Shown piece by piece: positions 8,646 through 18,169 of a DNA stretch of 64,000 nucleotides. The DNA is from Methylovirgula sp963708155. Its GTDB lineage: Bacteria > Pseudomonadota > Alphaproteobacteria > Rhizobiales > Beijerinckiaceae. Below the pieces are notes generated by a model. It worked only from the letters and a program-made list of their open reading frames with translations, was not told where the DNA came from and did not search any database. The stretch covers positions 1,798,001-1,862,000 of the forward strand of contig OY970183.1 of assembly GCA_963708155.1 (NCBI GenBank), in the 5' to 3' direction. The position numbers and the translations under genes were made by a program. Each line of letters begins with the position of its first letter. Within the stretch, counting starts at the first letter, position 1.

Positions 8646-9409
8646 ACATCCAATCCCAGACCCGGACGCCCACCAAGGCGCAGACCACGACGTCAGACAA
8701 GACGAAGGATAATGCCGTTGCCCGCACCATCGATCTCGACACGAGCTCGGTGCGCGAGCTGAACCAGTTTCTGCACAGCCTTTCGCCGGGCAGCAATGCG
8801 ACGACGCTCAGGGTGCTGCATCCGCGCGGCGTACATGCGGTGGCGGCGGGCGTCGACGCCGATGTGACGATCGAGATCGACGGCGACGTCGGCTATTATT
8901 GCGGCGGCATGAACAAGCGCGCCACGATCCTGATCGACGGCAGCGCCGGCATCGGCCTCGGCGAGAACATGATGTCGGGGCTGATCCATGTGCGCGGCAA
9001 TGCCAGCGACTCGCTCGGCGCCACGGCGCATGGCGGCACCATCATCGTCGACGGCAATGCCTCGGGGCGCTGCGGCATTTCGATGAAGGGCGTCGACATC
9101 ATCGTCAAGGGCTCGATCGGGCCGATGTCGGCCTTCATGGCGCAGGCCGGCACGCTGGCGGTGTTCGGCGATGTCGGCGAAGCCTTCGGCGATTCGCTCT
9201 ATGAGGCGCAGCTCTTCGTCCGCGGCCGCGTTGCCAGCCTCGGCGCCGATTGCATCGAGAAGCCGATGGAGGAGGCCGACCGCGCCGCGCTTTACGCCAA
9301 GCTGGCGCAGCAGGGCCTCGCCGGCGAGGTCGATGTCGGCGATTTCAGGCGCTACGGCTCGGCCCGCACGCTCTATCACTTCCATGTCGACAATGCGGGA
9401 GCCTATTGA
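8642..9409 (+). CDS. mgsB: N-methylglutamate synthase subunit B / GXGXG-domain protein
   Basis: This 255-residue protein corresponds to the C-terminal GXGXG beta-helix domain of large glutamate synthase. It has repeated glycine turns such as GDVGYYCGG, GSAGIGLGENM and GNASGRCG that stack into a right-handed helix. In MgsABC/GlxBCD it joins the amidotransferase and FMN subunits structurally. The ATG overlaps the mgsA stop, and its own stop shares one base with the start of mgsC, showing a tight operon. The first 35 residues are polar and low-complexity, unlike the domain that follows. Confidence 0.85.
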   Translation: MNIQSQTRTPTKAQTTTSDKTKDNAVARTIDLDTSSVRELNQFLHSLSPGSNATTLRVLHPRGVHAVAAGVDADVTIEIDGDVGYYCGGMNKRATILIDGSAGIGLGENMMSGLIHVRGNASDSLGATAHGGTIIVDGNASGRCGISMKGVDIIVKGSIGPMSAFMAQAGTLAVFGDVGEAFGDSLYEAQLFVRGRVASLGADCIEKPMEEADRAALYAKLAQQGLAGEVDVGDFRRYGSARTLYHFHVDNAGAY

Positions 9410-10744
9410 TGAACGAGCAGGTCAAGATCCCGCGCACCACGCCGCGTTTTTCGGCGACCTTCGATCCGCATACCCTGTCGGAGATCCGCCGCGCCGCGGC
9501 GACCGGCATCTACGATATCCGCGGCGGCGGCTCGAAGCGCCACCTGCCGCATTTCGATGACCTCTTGTTTCTCGGCGCCTCGATGTCGCGCTATCCGCTC
9601 GAGGGCTACCGGGAGAAGTGCGGCACCGCGGTGACGCTCGGCACCCGCTTCGCCAAGAAGCCGATCGAGCTCAAGATCCCGATCACCATCGCCGGCATGA
9701 GCTTCGGCTCGCTGTCGGCGCAGGCCAAGGAAGCGCTCGGGCGCGGCGCCACGATTGTCGGCACCTCGACGACGACGGGCGACGGCGGCATGACGCAGGA
9801 AGAGCGCGGCCATTCCGAGATTCTCGTCTATCAATATCTGCCCTCGCGCTATGGCATGAACCCCGACGATCTGCGCCGGGCGGACGCCATCGAGGTCGTG
9901 GTCGGGCAGGGCGCCAAGCCCGGCGGCGGCGGCATGCTGCTTGGGCAGAAGATCTCGAAGCGCGTCGCCGAGATGCGGACGCTGCCGGAAGGCATCGACC
10001 AGCGCTCGTCCTGCCGCCATCCCGACTGGACCGGCCCGGACGATCTCGAGATCAAGATCGAGGAACTGCGCGAGATCACCGATTGGGAGAAGCCGATCTA
10101 TGTGAAGGTCGGCGCCTCGCGGCCCTATTACGACATCGCGCTCGCCGTGAAGGCCGGGGCCGACGTCATCGTGCTCGACGGCATGCAGGGCGGCACGGCG
10201 GCGACGCAGGAAGTGTTCATCGAGCATGTCGGCATTCCGACGCTGGCGGCGATCCGCCCGGCGGTGCAGGCGCTGCAGGACCTCGGCATGCACCGCAAGG
10301 TGCAGCTCATCGTCTCCGGCGGCATCCGCAACGGCGCCGATGTGGCCAAGGCCCTGGCGCTCGGCGCCGACGCCGTCTCGATCGGCACCGCGGCGCTCGT
10401 CGCCCTCGGCGACAACGATCCGCACTGGCAGTCGGATTACGAGACGCTCGGCACCGTGGCCGGCGCCTATGACGACTGGCACGAGGGCCGCGATCCCGCC
10501 GGCATCACCACGCAGGACCCCGACCTTGCCAAAAGGCTCGATCCGATCGGCGCCGGCCGCCGCCTCGCCAACTTCCTCTCCGTGCTGACGCTGGAGACCC
10601 AGACCATCGCGCGCGCCTGCCGGCAAGAGCCACGTCCATAACCTCGAACCCGAAGACCTCGTGGCGCTCACCGTCGAAGCCGCCGCAATGGCCGGCGTCC
10701 CGCTCGCCGGCACAAACTGGATCCCGGGACGAAATTCATACTGA
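9409..10744 (+). CDS. mgsC: N-methylglutamate synthase subunit C / FMN-binding glutamate-synthase domain, frame interrupted near the C-terminus
   Basis: This is the FMN/Fe-S synthase domain (GltS central domain), with GMSFGSLSAQAKEAL, PGGGGMLLGQKISK and the phosphate-binding IVSGGIRNGADVAKALALGAD. It forms N-methylglutamate (or glutamate) from 2-oxoglutarate. As read, the frame stops at 10641 after RACRQEPRP. Removing one C at 10620-10621 instead yields ACGKSHVHNLEPEDLV and a normal tail ending in TNWIPGRNSY at 10744, giving 444 residues. The true end is therefore 10744, and the shift is one of ten +1 insertions in this window. Confidence 0.85.
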
Positions 10745-10796
10745 AAAACAGCGCTACAGATTGGACGACGCGTAAAATCCAGAGGAAATAAAACCA

Positions 10797-12099
10797 ATGA
10801 CAACATCGCTTTCGGGAATCGCCAAGGAGCGCGGAATCAAGAATTTCCTCGTGTCCTACACGGATCTTTTCGGCCACCAGCGCGCCAAGCTCGTGCCCGC
10901 CCGGGCGATCGATAAGATGGCAAAGGAGGGTGCGGGTTTCGCCGGCTTCGCCACCTGGCTCGACATGACGCCGGCCATGCCCGACCTGTTTGCGGTTCCC
11001 GATCCCGACAGCCTTATCCAATTGCCGTGGAAGCCCGAGGTCGCGCTGGCTCGCCGCAGATCTCTACATGGAAGGCAAGCCGGTCGATCAGGCCCCGCGC
11101 AACACGCTGAAGCGGCTTATCGCGCAGGCGAAAGAGCTTGGCTATGAGATGCGCGCCGGCGTCGAATGCGAATTCTTCCTGCTGACGCCGGATGGCGGCG
11201 CCATCTCAGACGCCTCCGACAAGCAGTCGAAGTCCTGTTACGATCAGCAAGCGCTGATGCGCCGCTATGACGTGATCTCCGAGATCTCGGCGGCGATGGA
11301 GGACCTCGGCTGGAATCCCTATCAAAGCGATCATGAGGACGCCAACGGCCAGTTCGAGATGAACTGGGAATATGACGAGGCGCTCAAGACGGCGGATCGT
11401 CATTCCTTCTTCAAATATCTGGTCAAATCGCTGGCGGAGAAGCACGGGCTGCGGGCGACCTTCATGCCGAAGCCCTTCCTCAACCTCACCGGCTCCGGCT
11501 GTCATTCGCATGTCTCGCTCTGGCGCAACGGGGAGAATGCGTTCGAGGACCAGAACGGCGAACTGGGTGTCTCCGAGCTTGGCTACCGCTTTCTCGGCGG
11601 CCTCATGGAACACGCCGACGCTTTGTGCGCGCTGACCAATCCCGCGGTCAATTCCTACAAGCGCCTCAGCGCGCCGCGGACGCTGTCGGGCGCGACCTGG
11701 TCGCCGAGCTCGATCACCTACACCGGCAACAACCGCACCCACATGATCCGCATTCCCGACAGCGGACGCTTCGAGTTCCGTCTCGCCGACGGCGCTGCCA
11801 ATCCCTATCTGCTGCAGGCGGCGGTGCTCGTCGCCGGTCTCGATGGTGTGAAGTCGAACCGCCATCCCGGCGAGCGCTCCGACTTCGATATGTATGCTGA
11901 GCCGCACAAGGTGAACGGGGCCAAGAAGCTGCCGCAGAACCTTCTCGACGCCTTGCGCCTCTTCGAGAATTCCAAGGTCGTCCGCGAAGGTCTCGGTGCT
12001 TCCTTCGTCAATTCCTACGCCAAGCTAAAACATCAGGAATGGCAGGAATACACCCGTCACCTCAGCGATTGGGAACGCGACAACTCGCTGGATTGCTAA
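10797..12099 (+). CDS. gmaS: gamma-glutamylmethylamide synthetase / GlnT-type glutamine synthetase, frame interrupted once
   Basis: This is a glutamine-synthetase-fold protein of the GlnT/GmaS group, with FLVSYTDLFG at the N-terminus, the metal-binding VECEFF, NGQFEMNW, GSGCHSHVSLW and NNRTHMIRIP. GmaS ligates methylamine to glutamate using ATP. Its position behind mgsABC favours that role over ordinary ammonia ligation, but sequence alone does not separate GmaS from GlnT. An extra C at 11046 breaks the frame between WKPEVA and WLAADLYMEG; without it the protein is 433 residues, the family length. AGAGGAAA precedes the ATG. The methylglutamate dehydrogenase genes mgdABCD are not in the window. 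Confidence 0.8.
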
Positions 12100-12156
12100 G
12101 GATCCACGGCGCGCGATAGCGCGTCCGAGATCTTAAGGTGAGAACGCAAAATGCAA

Positions 12157-12174
12157 CGGGGCCTACGGGCCCCG
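12157..12174. terminator. candidate bidirectional terminator between convergent genes
   Basis: A perfect hairpin, CGGGGCC-TACG-GGCCCCG, lies between the 3' ends of gmaS (plus) and the HNH gene (minus). There is no long T run on either side, so factor-independent termination would be weak. Confidence 0.4.
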
Positions 12175-12265
12175 GTTCCGCTTGTAATGTTGTGAGCAGG
12201 CTGGGGCGGCGGACGTTCGTATTGAACGTATCGGATACGACCGCGGCGCTGTGCGGACTCGGTGC

Positions 12266-12868
12266 CTAAGGCTCCAGTTCCGAATCCCAGTAGAGATAGT
12301 CCATCCAGCTTTCGTGCAGATAATTGGGCGGAAACAGCCGGCCGTTCTGGTGCAGGTCGGCGACCGTGGGCTGATAGGGGTGCCGCGCCGGCCACATATG
12401 CGCTTCGCTCGTCAGCCGGTCGCCTTTTTGCAGATTGCAGACGGAACAGGCGGCGACGACATTTTCCCAGCTCGTGATGCCGCCTTTCGAGCGCGGGACG
12501 ACGTGATCGAATGTCAGTTCCTCGCGCGTGCCGCAATATTGGCAGGAGAAGCGGTCGCGCAGGAAAACGTTGAACCGCGTGAAGGCGGGGTGGCGCGAAG
12601 GTTTGATATAAGTCTTGAGGGAAACCACCGACGGCAGCCGCATCTCGAAGCTGGGACTGCGGACCGTCTTCTCGTATTGGGAGACGATGTTGACGCGATC
12701 GAGAAACACCGCCTTGATCGCGTCCTGCCAGGACCAGAGAGACAAGGGATAATAACTCAAGGGCCGGAAATCGGCGTTGAGCACAAGGGCCGGACAACCT
12801 TCCGGCGAGACCGTGGGTTGGCAGTGAACCGTCAAACCTGGCACCTCTTTCGCCGGCGGCGCAACCAC
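12266..12868 (-). CDS. HNH endonuclease family protein
   Basis: This 200-residue protein starts with GTG. It contains a compact HNH/zinc-ribbon nuclease domain: CQYCGTREELTFDHVVPRSKGG followed by WENVVAACSVCNLQKGDR (about residues 109-150), with two CxxC pairs holding zinc and the catalytic H in DHV. The upstream part (NADFRPLSYYPLSLWSWQDAI) is typical of a solitary HNH protein widely conserved in Alphaproteobacteria whose role is not established; it is not obviously part of a restriction or phage system. No methyltransferase or mobile-element genes are nearby. Confidence 0.8.
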   Translation of the reverse strand: MVAPPAKEVPGLTVHCQPTVSPEGCPALVLNADFRPLSYYPLSLWSWQDAIKAVFLDRVNIVSQYEKTVRSPSFEMRLPSVVSLKTYIKPSRHPAFTRFNVFLRDRFSCQYCGTREELTFDHVVPRSKGGITSWENVVAACSVCNLQKGDRLTSEAHMWPARHPYQPTVADLHQNGRLFPPNYLHESWMDYLYWDSELEP

Positions 12869-13067
12869 CAGATCTATTCAGCGCGGCCGGCTTCTTACCC
12901 TATTGACCCCTCACATCCCTTTCCTGGCGGCGGCACGCGCCGCAAACGCCGGACCCTCTCTAAAACACCTCACGCTTTATGGCAAATCGCCCGAATCCTC
13001 TCTGTCATGCCGGCATGACGGGCCTATGAATACGCGCGCGGGACAAGCGCGCTTTCCGGAAGGCGCT

Positions 13068-13946
13068 CTAGCGGGTCGGCACCGGCGTACCGCTGCGATA
13101 ATCGTAAAAGCCGCGTTGGGTCTTGCGACCGAGCCAGCCGGCTTCCACGTATTTTACCAGCAGCGGGCAGGGGCGATATTTCGAATCGGCCAGCCCCTCG
13201 TGCAAAACCTGCATGATGGACAGCACGGTGTCGAGGCCGATGAAGTCGGCAAGTTGCAGCGGTCCCATCGGGTGATTGGCGCCGAGCCGCAGAGCGGTAT
13301 CGATCGAGTCGACGGAGCCGACGCCCTCGTAGAGCGTATAGATCGCTTCGTTGATCATCGGCAGCAGAATTCTGTTGACGATAAAGCCGGGGAAATCTTC
13401 CGAGACGATCGCGGTTTTGCCGAGCTTGGCGATCAGCTGCTTGGCGGCGGTGAAGGTGACGTCGTCCGTGGCGATGCCGCGAATCAGTTCGACAAGCTGC
13501 ATGCGCGGCACCGGATTCATGAAATGTATGCCGATGAAATGTTCCGGGCGGTCGGTTGCGGCCGCAAGGCGGGTGATCGAGATCGACGAGGTATTGGTCG
13601 CGAGGATGGCGCCGGGCTTGAGGTTCACGCTGACCTTCTGGAAGATCGCATGTTTGATCGTCTCGTTTTCGGTCGCCGCCTCGATCACCAGATCGCAATC
13701 CGCAAGAGCGTTGTAATCGGTGGCGCGGGAAACATGGGCGAGCGCCGTCCGTACGGCGGCCTCGTCGATCTGCTTGCGTTCGACGAGGCGGGAGAGATTG
13801 CCGCTGATCGTCGCGAGACCGTGATCGACCCGCTCATCGGAAATGTCGTTCAGTATGACGTCGAAACCTGCGACGGCGCAGACCTGCGCAATGCCGGCAC
13901 CCATCTGCCCGGCGCCGATAATTCCGATTTTATTGATGTCAGCCAT
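13068..13946 (-). CDS. 3-hydroxybutyryl-CoA dehydrogenase
   Basis: This 292-residue NAD-dependent 3-hydroxyacyl-CoA dehydrogenase has a Rossmann GIIGAGQMGAGIAQ motif at residues 8-21, the catalytic HFMNPVPRMQLVE segment (His about 140) and NRILLPMINEA in the C-terminal dimerisation domain. It interconverts 3-hydroxybutyryl-CoA and acetoacetyl-CoA, for fatty acid, PHB or ethylmalonyl-CoA metabolism. It is the single-domain, Hbd/PaaH-like form without a hydratase fusion. It is transcribed alone, with about 200 bp of non-coding DNA on each side. Confidence 0.88.
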   Translation of the reverse strand: MADINKIGIIGAGQMGAGIAQVCAVAGFDVILNDISDERVDHGLATISGNLSRLVERKQIDEAAVRTALAHVSRATDYNALADCDLVIEAATENETIKHAIFQKVSVNLKPGAILATNTSSISITRLAAATDRPEHFIGIHFMNPVPRMQLVELIRGIATDDVTFTAAKQLIAKLGKTAIVSEDFPGFIVNRILLPMINEAIYTLYEGVGSVDSIDTALRLGANHPMGPLQLADFIGLDTVLSIMQVLHEGLADSKYRPCPLLVKYVEAGWLGRKTQRGFYDYRSGTPVPTR

Positions 13947-14109
13947 GGGTCTCGTTCCGAAAGAGAAGCGGCAGGGATCGGCCGGGTCGGGGACCGCTTA
14001 GCGAATGTCGCGCCAGCGCAGGCGGGAACAGGCGGCCGCAGGGACCCGGCGAGGACTTACGCCAGTTTACCGCGCCTCGTCAAAGACCGTGTGACGCCAT
14101 CGTACTGCT

Positions 14110-14130
14110 CCCGGGGTGAAGCGCCCCGGG
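14110..14130 (-). terminator. hairpin downstream of tonB
   Basis: CCCGGGG-N7-CCCCGGG lies 12 bp beyond the tonB stop on the minus strand. There is no T run, so it may act with Rho or only stabilise the 3' end. Confidence 0.35.
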
Positions 14131-14141
14131 GGACGAGCGTA

Positions 14142-14987
14142 TCAACGGTTGACGCTGAAATGCAGCGGCACGGTGAAGGCGCCGCCGCTGACGCCGGCCG
14201 GCGCCGGCGGCACGGGATTAGCCCGCCGGACGGTTTCGACCGCCGCCCGGTCGAGGATTGCGGAGCCGGAGCTTCGCGCCAGCCGTACGCCGCGGATGCT
14301 GCCGCTGGGGCTGACGGAAAACGCAACGAGTGCCGTGCCGCCGACGCCCTGCGATCGCGCCTCTTCCGGGTATTCCTTCTGGGACATGATGCGCATGACA
14401 ATTTCGCTCTTCCAGTCGGCGACGGCCGCGCCACGCAGGCCGGCCAGCGGTGCCGCCTGCTGCGCCGAACGCGGCAGATCGGTGCGCGTCGATCTGATCC
14501 GCCGCTGCGGCTTCGGCAGATGCTTGGTCGGCTTCGGCTGTTCGACCTTCTTCTCGATCACCGGCTTTGGCGGCGGCGGCGGCGGCGCCGACATGACGAC
14601 CTCCGGCTGCTCTGCCGGTAGCACGTCGGGTTCGGGCGGCGCGGTCGTATCGGTCGGTGGCGGCGGCTGGTCGGGGGGCGGCGGGATGTTCGGGGTTGGC
14701 GGCGGCGGCTGATCGGGCTGCACCTGGTCTGGCTGCGGCGGCGTATCGACCTCGTCTTGCGGCGGCGGGGCTACGGCGATGGGGGCGAGATCGATCATCA
14801 CGGTATCGGGAGGCGCGCCCGGTGGCCGGTCGTCGCGCGGCGTCAGAATGTAGGCCGCCAGAAACGCCAGATGGATAGCGACGACAATGAACGCCGCGAG
14901 ACCCCAGCGCCGCCAGCCAACGTGCTCGCGCGGCGGCAATATGGTTGCGGCGAAGCTCGCCGGCGTCGCTCTTGCGGCATCGCTCAT
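14142..14987 (-). CDS. tonB: TonB family energy transducer
   Basis: This 281-residue protein has one N-terminal membrane helix (WGLAAFIVVAIHLAFLAAY, about residues 28-46), a long proline-rich periplasmic spacer (about 55-150, with KPVIEKKVEQPKPTKH), and a C-terminal TonB domain. The domain contains YPEEARSQGVGGTALVAFSV and ends in VPLHFSVNR. It carries proton-motive energy from ExbB/ExbD to outer-membrane receptors. The start overlaps the exbD stop by 4 bp. No TonB-dependent receptor lies in the window; the nearest outer-membrane protein in the island is the OprB-type porin. Confidence 0.88.
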   Translation of the reverse strand: MSDAARATPASFAATILPPREHVGWRRWGLAAFIVVAIHLAFLAAYILTPRDDRPPGAPPDTVMIDLAPIAVAPPPQDEVDTPPQPDQVQPDQPPPPTPNIPPPPDQPPPPTDTTAPPEPDVLPAEQPEVVMSAPPPPPPKPVIEKKVEQPKPTKHLPKPQRRIRSTRTDLPRSAQQAAPLAGLRGAAVADWKSEIVMRIMSQKEYPEEARSQGVGGTALVAFSVSPSGSIRGVRLARSSGSAILDRAAVETVRRANPVPPAPAGVSGGAFTVPLHFSVNR

Positions 14988-15442
14988 GGCGCTGCGGCGG
15001 GCCCCGGCGCGTTTTCCGGCGGCGCCTGCGCGGCGTCGAGGCCGACAAGAGCGATCTTCAGATAGCCCGCCTTGCGCAGCGCGTTCATGATGTCCATGAC
15101 GCTGCCGTAAGAGATGGATTTGTCGCCGCGCAGAAAGATGCGCTGCTGCTTGTCGCCGCCCGAGGCCGCATCGACGGCAGCGCCAAGCGCATCGTGCGCG
15201 ACGGGCAAATCGCCGATGGCGAGCGTCAGATCGGGCTTGATGGTGACGAAAATCGGCTTGTCCGGTCGCTGCGCGGCCTGAGCCGTCGAGGCCGGCAGAT
15301 CGACATTGATATCGACCGTCGAGAGCGGTGCCGCCACCATGAAAATGATGAGCAGCACCAGCATCACGTCGATGAACGGCGTGACGTTGATGTCGTGGGT
15401 TTCATCGAGCGTGTCGTCGCTCGTCGACAGCTTGACGGCCAT
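14984..15442 (-). CDS. exbD: ExbD biopolymer transport protein
   Basis: This 152-residue protein has the single membrane helix and proton-conducting aspartate typical of ExbD/TolR (DINVTPFIDVMLVLLIIFMV, about residues 17-36), followed by a periplasmic domain with PIFVTIKPDLTLAIGD. With ExbB it forms the ion-driven motor for TonB. It lies 3 bp behind exbB and overlaps tonB by 4 bp, so the three genes form one transcript. Confidence 0.9.
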   Translation of the reverse strand: MAVKLSTSDDTLDETHDINVTPFIDVMLVLLIIFMVAAPLSTVDINVDLPASTAQAAQRPDKPIFVTIKPDLTLAIGDLPVAHDALGAAVDAASGGDKQQRIFLRGDKSISYGSVMDIMNALRKAGYLKIALVGLDAAQAPPENAPGPAAAP

Positions 15443-15445
15443 GAC

Positions 15446-16498
15446 TCACTCCGCCGGGCGGCGCATGCCGACGACGTGCCAGTTTTCTGTCACTGCCGGT
15501 GCTCCGCGGTCCAGATCGCGCGAGACATGGCGCAGGATTTCGGCCGCCGCATCGGCGAGAATGGCGCGATAGCCGGAAATGCCGCGGGCAAAGACGTTGT
15601 AGATGATCACCGCGGGGATGGCGGCGACGAGGCCGAAGGCCGTCGCAAGCAAAGCTTCGGCGATGCCCGGCGCGACGACGGCGAGATTGGTCGTGTGCGT
15701 CTTCGAAATGCCGATGAAGCTGTTCATGATGCCCCAGACGGTGCCGAAAAGGCCGATGAACGGGGCCGTCGCGCCGATCGTGCCGAGAATGCCGGTGCCG
15801 CGATTGATCGCCCGGCCAGCGCGGGCCTCAATCCGCGCGATCAGCGCCGCGGCGCGCTCCTTGATGCCGTCGGGGTTGAGATCGGCGGAGCGATCGACTT
15901 CGGCCGCGCCGGCATCGACCATGCGCACCACGGGGCCTTTCGCGCCTTCGAGCTCGGCGCGGGCCGCGTCGAGCGTCGCTGCATGGGCGAGTATGCCGAG
16001 CTGGCTTTGCGCCTTTTGCTTGGCGGCAAAGAGTTCGATGCTCTTGGCGATATAAACGGTCCAGGTCAGCAGCGAGGCCAGAGCCAGACCGACCATCACG
16101 ATCTTCACGATAATGTCGGCGTTGAGGAACATGCCCCAAGGCGAAAGATTCTGCGGCAATAGGCTGGCCGAGATCGATCCAGGCGTTGGCTGCAGCGTTG
16201 GCACCTCTTCCGATGCGGCGGGCTTCGGTGCTGCTGCAGGTGCTGGAGCAGCTGGCGCGCCGGCTTGGGGAGCCGGCACGGCAGGCGCGGGACTTGCAGC
16301 CGCGGGACTTGCAGGCGCGGGACTGGCGGTGGGACTCGCCTGCGCCGGGCCGGTCAGCACCGGCGCCGCTGGCGACGGGCTGGCTGTCTGCGCCAAGGCG
16401 ATTGTGGGAATTGCAATCAGAGCGGCGAGGACAGCGGAAGGAACAAAAGTGCCGAACCGGGCCTTTACGCGACACGCATCAAACAGCATGAATTCCAT
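15446..16498 (-). CDS. exbB: ExbB, with long Ala/Pro-rich periplasmic N-terminus
   Basis: This 350-residue MotA/TolQ/ExbB family protein has a hydrophobic leader (about 15-36), then about 80 residues almost entirely of A, P, S and T (about 37-115), then three membrane helices. These include IIVKIVMVGLALASLLTWTVYI and the conserved TAPFIGLFGTVWGIM (about residues 234-248). The extended N-terminus is common in alphaproteobacterial ExbB. It supplies the proton channel of the TonB motor. It is the first gene of exbB-exbD-tonB and starts about 210 bp after the efeB stop. Confidence 0.88.
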   Translation of the reverse strand: MEFMLFDACRVKARFGTFVPSAVLAALIAIPTIALAQTASPSPAAPVLTGPAQASPTASPAPASPAAASPAPAVPAPQAGAPAAPAPAAAPKPAASEEVPTLQPTPGSISASLLPQNLSPWGMFLNADIIVKIVMVGLALASLLTWTVYIAKSIELFAAKQKAQSQLGILAHAATLDAARAELEGAKGPVVRMVDAGAAEVDRSADLNPDGIKERAAALIARIEARAGRAINRGTGILGTIGATAPFIGLFGTVWGIMNSFIGISKTHTTNLAVVAPGIAEALLATAFGLVAAIPAVIIYNVFARGISGYRAILADAAAEILRHVSRDLDRGAPAVTENWHVVGMRRPAE

Positions 16499-16711
16499 CC
16501 TTGTTCTCAGCCTTCCCGCCCGTGATGTTCGCCAGCTTGCGTGGCGGTGCGCCCGCGGTCAATCGGCGAGAGGAAATATTCGCGCAATTGAATGACTTCT
16601 CGGTCTTTTCCCGAGCGCGCTGCATTTCTATAGCGGCGTGATTGGCAAGTCTTCTCGATTCTTTCGAGAAAGTTTGTAACCAACCTTGGGAAAAATTCCC
16701 GACGGCGCGGC

Positions 16712-17974
16712 TCAGCTCTCGAACAGCTTGTCGCCGACGAAGCCACCGACTGTCGCGCCAGGCGGGCAGGCGAAGAGGCCGCTGCCGATATGCGTGGTGA
16801 ATTGGTTCATCGCATCGAGCTTGGAGAGCCGGTCGAACAATTTGACGAAGCCCGTGCGCGGGTCGCGCTGATAGCAGACGAAGAGGCTGCCCGCGTCATA
16901 TTCGATGCCCTGGTGCCAAGGCGGCCAGCGTTCGGCGACGAAGCTCGCGCCGTTGTTATAGGAATAGCCGCGACGCAGAATCTGCGTACCGCCGTTCATC
17001 GCGGGCGCAGCGACATGCGCGTGCGCCGTCATCGGCGTCAGCAGATTGCCGTCCTTGTCGACAGCATTGAGATCGAGCGGATCGGATTCCTTGGTGCCGG
17101 TCAACGGTGCACCGGAAAGCTTGCGCCGGCCGACGGTCTGCTCCTGATAGTCGACGTCCATCCGGTCCCAATGTTCGAGCGCGATGCGGATGACGCGGGC
17201 GACGACATAGCTGCCGCCGGCCATCCACGCTGGTCCCTCGGTGCCGACCCAGACGAAGCGATTGTAATCGAGCGGCGCCGCGGGATTGATCGTGCCGTCC
17301 TTGAAACCCATCAGATTGCGCGGCGACTTGTCTCCATATTGCGCGGAGAAACCGCTCTGCGCCCAACGGATCGAGGCGATACCTTCCGCTTCGCGCGCCA
17401 ATTGCCGGACGGCGTGAAAGGCGACCTGCGGATTGTTGGCGCAGGCCTGCACCGAGAGATCGCCGCCGCTGCGCCCCTCGATCAATTGATCCCCGTTGAA
17501 ATAGGGCAGGTCGATCAGCGCTTCCGGCTTCTTGCTCTTCAGCCCATAACGGTCCTTGCCGTTCTGCTCGAAAAGCCCGGCGCCGAAGCCGAAGGTGACG
17601 GTCAGCCGGTTTGGCGAAAGCCCCAGCGTCTCACCGCTGTCAGCCGCGAGCGTCGCGGGCGCGAGATTGACACCCTCCGCTGAGAGCTTGGCGGCGATCT
17701 CGGTCCAGCGGCGCAGCAGCGCCTTCACATCCTCGGCTTTGTCGGTGTGCAGATCGAAAGCGGCGAAATAGGTCTGCGTCTGCGAAGGCGTCGCGATACC
17801 GCCCTGATGCAGACCGAAGAATGGTTCGGTGTCTTTCTCCGGCGGAGAGTTCGACGCGGCGATCTCCGGCGCGGCGTTGACGCGCATTGCGACGCCGCTT
17901 GCGGCCAAAGCACCGCCCGCGCCGACGAGGAAATTGCGCCGCGAACTCTGCAACTTGTCTTCGGACTTGCTCAT
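16712..17974 (-). CDS. efeB: Dyp-type haem peroxidase EfeB (deferrochelatase)
   Basis: This 420-residue protein begins with a Tat signal (SSRRNFLVGAGGALAASG, residues 10-27), so it is exported folded. The Dyp motif GFKDGT (about residue 235) carries the distal Asp, and the region with RRGYSYNNG near the C-terminus is typical of EfeB. EfeB takes part in ferrous iron uptake and is reported to release iron from haem while leaving the porphyrin intact. The usual partners efeU and efeO are absent here; a separate cupredoxin resembling the EfeO N-terminal domain is at 29071. The gene lies between a secreted beta-propeller gene and exbB on the same strand. Confidence 0.88.
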   Translation of the reverse strand: MSKSEDKLQSSRRNFLVGAGGALAASGVAMRVNAAPEIAASNSPPEKDTEPFFGLHQGGIATPSQTQTYFAAFDLHTDKAEDVKALLRRWTEIAAKLSAEGVNLAPATLAADSGETLGLSPNRLTVTFGFGAGLFEQNGKDRYGLKSKKPEALIDLPYFNGDQLIEGRSGGDLSVQACANNPQVAFHAVRQLAREAEGIASIRWAQSGFSAQYGDKSPRNLMGFKDGTINPAAPLDYNRFVWVGTEGPAWMAGGSYVVARVIRIALEHWDRMDVDYQEQTVGRRKLSGAPLTGTKESDPLDLNAVDKDGNLLTPMTAHAHVAAPAMNGGTQILRRGYSYNNGASFVAERWPPWHQGIEYDAGSLFVCYQRDPRTGFVKLFDRLSKLDAMNQFTTHIGSGLFACPPGATVGGFVGDKLFES

Positions 17975-18071
17975 CTTGATTTTCGCATTGCCAACCGGGC
18001 AACCATCGCGCGCCGGTTTTCAGCTTTGGCACATGGCCGTAGACGATATTCGCTCTGGCCGCACTAAAAAT

Positions 18072-18097
18072 CTACTGTAAAACCAGTAGTTTAGAAC
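18072..18097 (-). promoter_or_regulatory. efeB upstream region: small hairpin plus Irr-like half-site
   Basis: CTACTG-TAAAAC-CAGTAG (18072-18089) is an inverted repeat that, read on the minus strand, is followed by a TTTTT run. It may terminate the propeller transcript. Directly beside it, TTTAGAAC at 18090-18097 matches one half of the Irr-like box seen at 1875, 20951 and 28957; the other half is not conserved. It lies about 115-125 bp upstream of the efeB start. Confidence 0.35.
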
Positions 18098-18169
18098 AAA
18101 TCGAAACTGGCGCGGGCGGCGCGGAAATGATTGTCGATTTTCCGCGCCTGTCTGCCGCAATGCGCGTCT

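Noticed and set aside
13006..13017. CATGCCGGCATG palindrome between the HNH and hbd genes
   Set aside because: Perfect, but short and GC-rich. It is not placed near a start codon and occurs easily by chance in such DNA.
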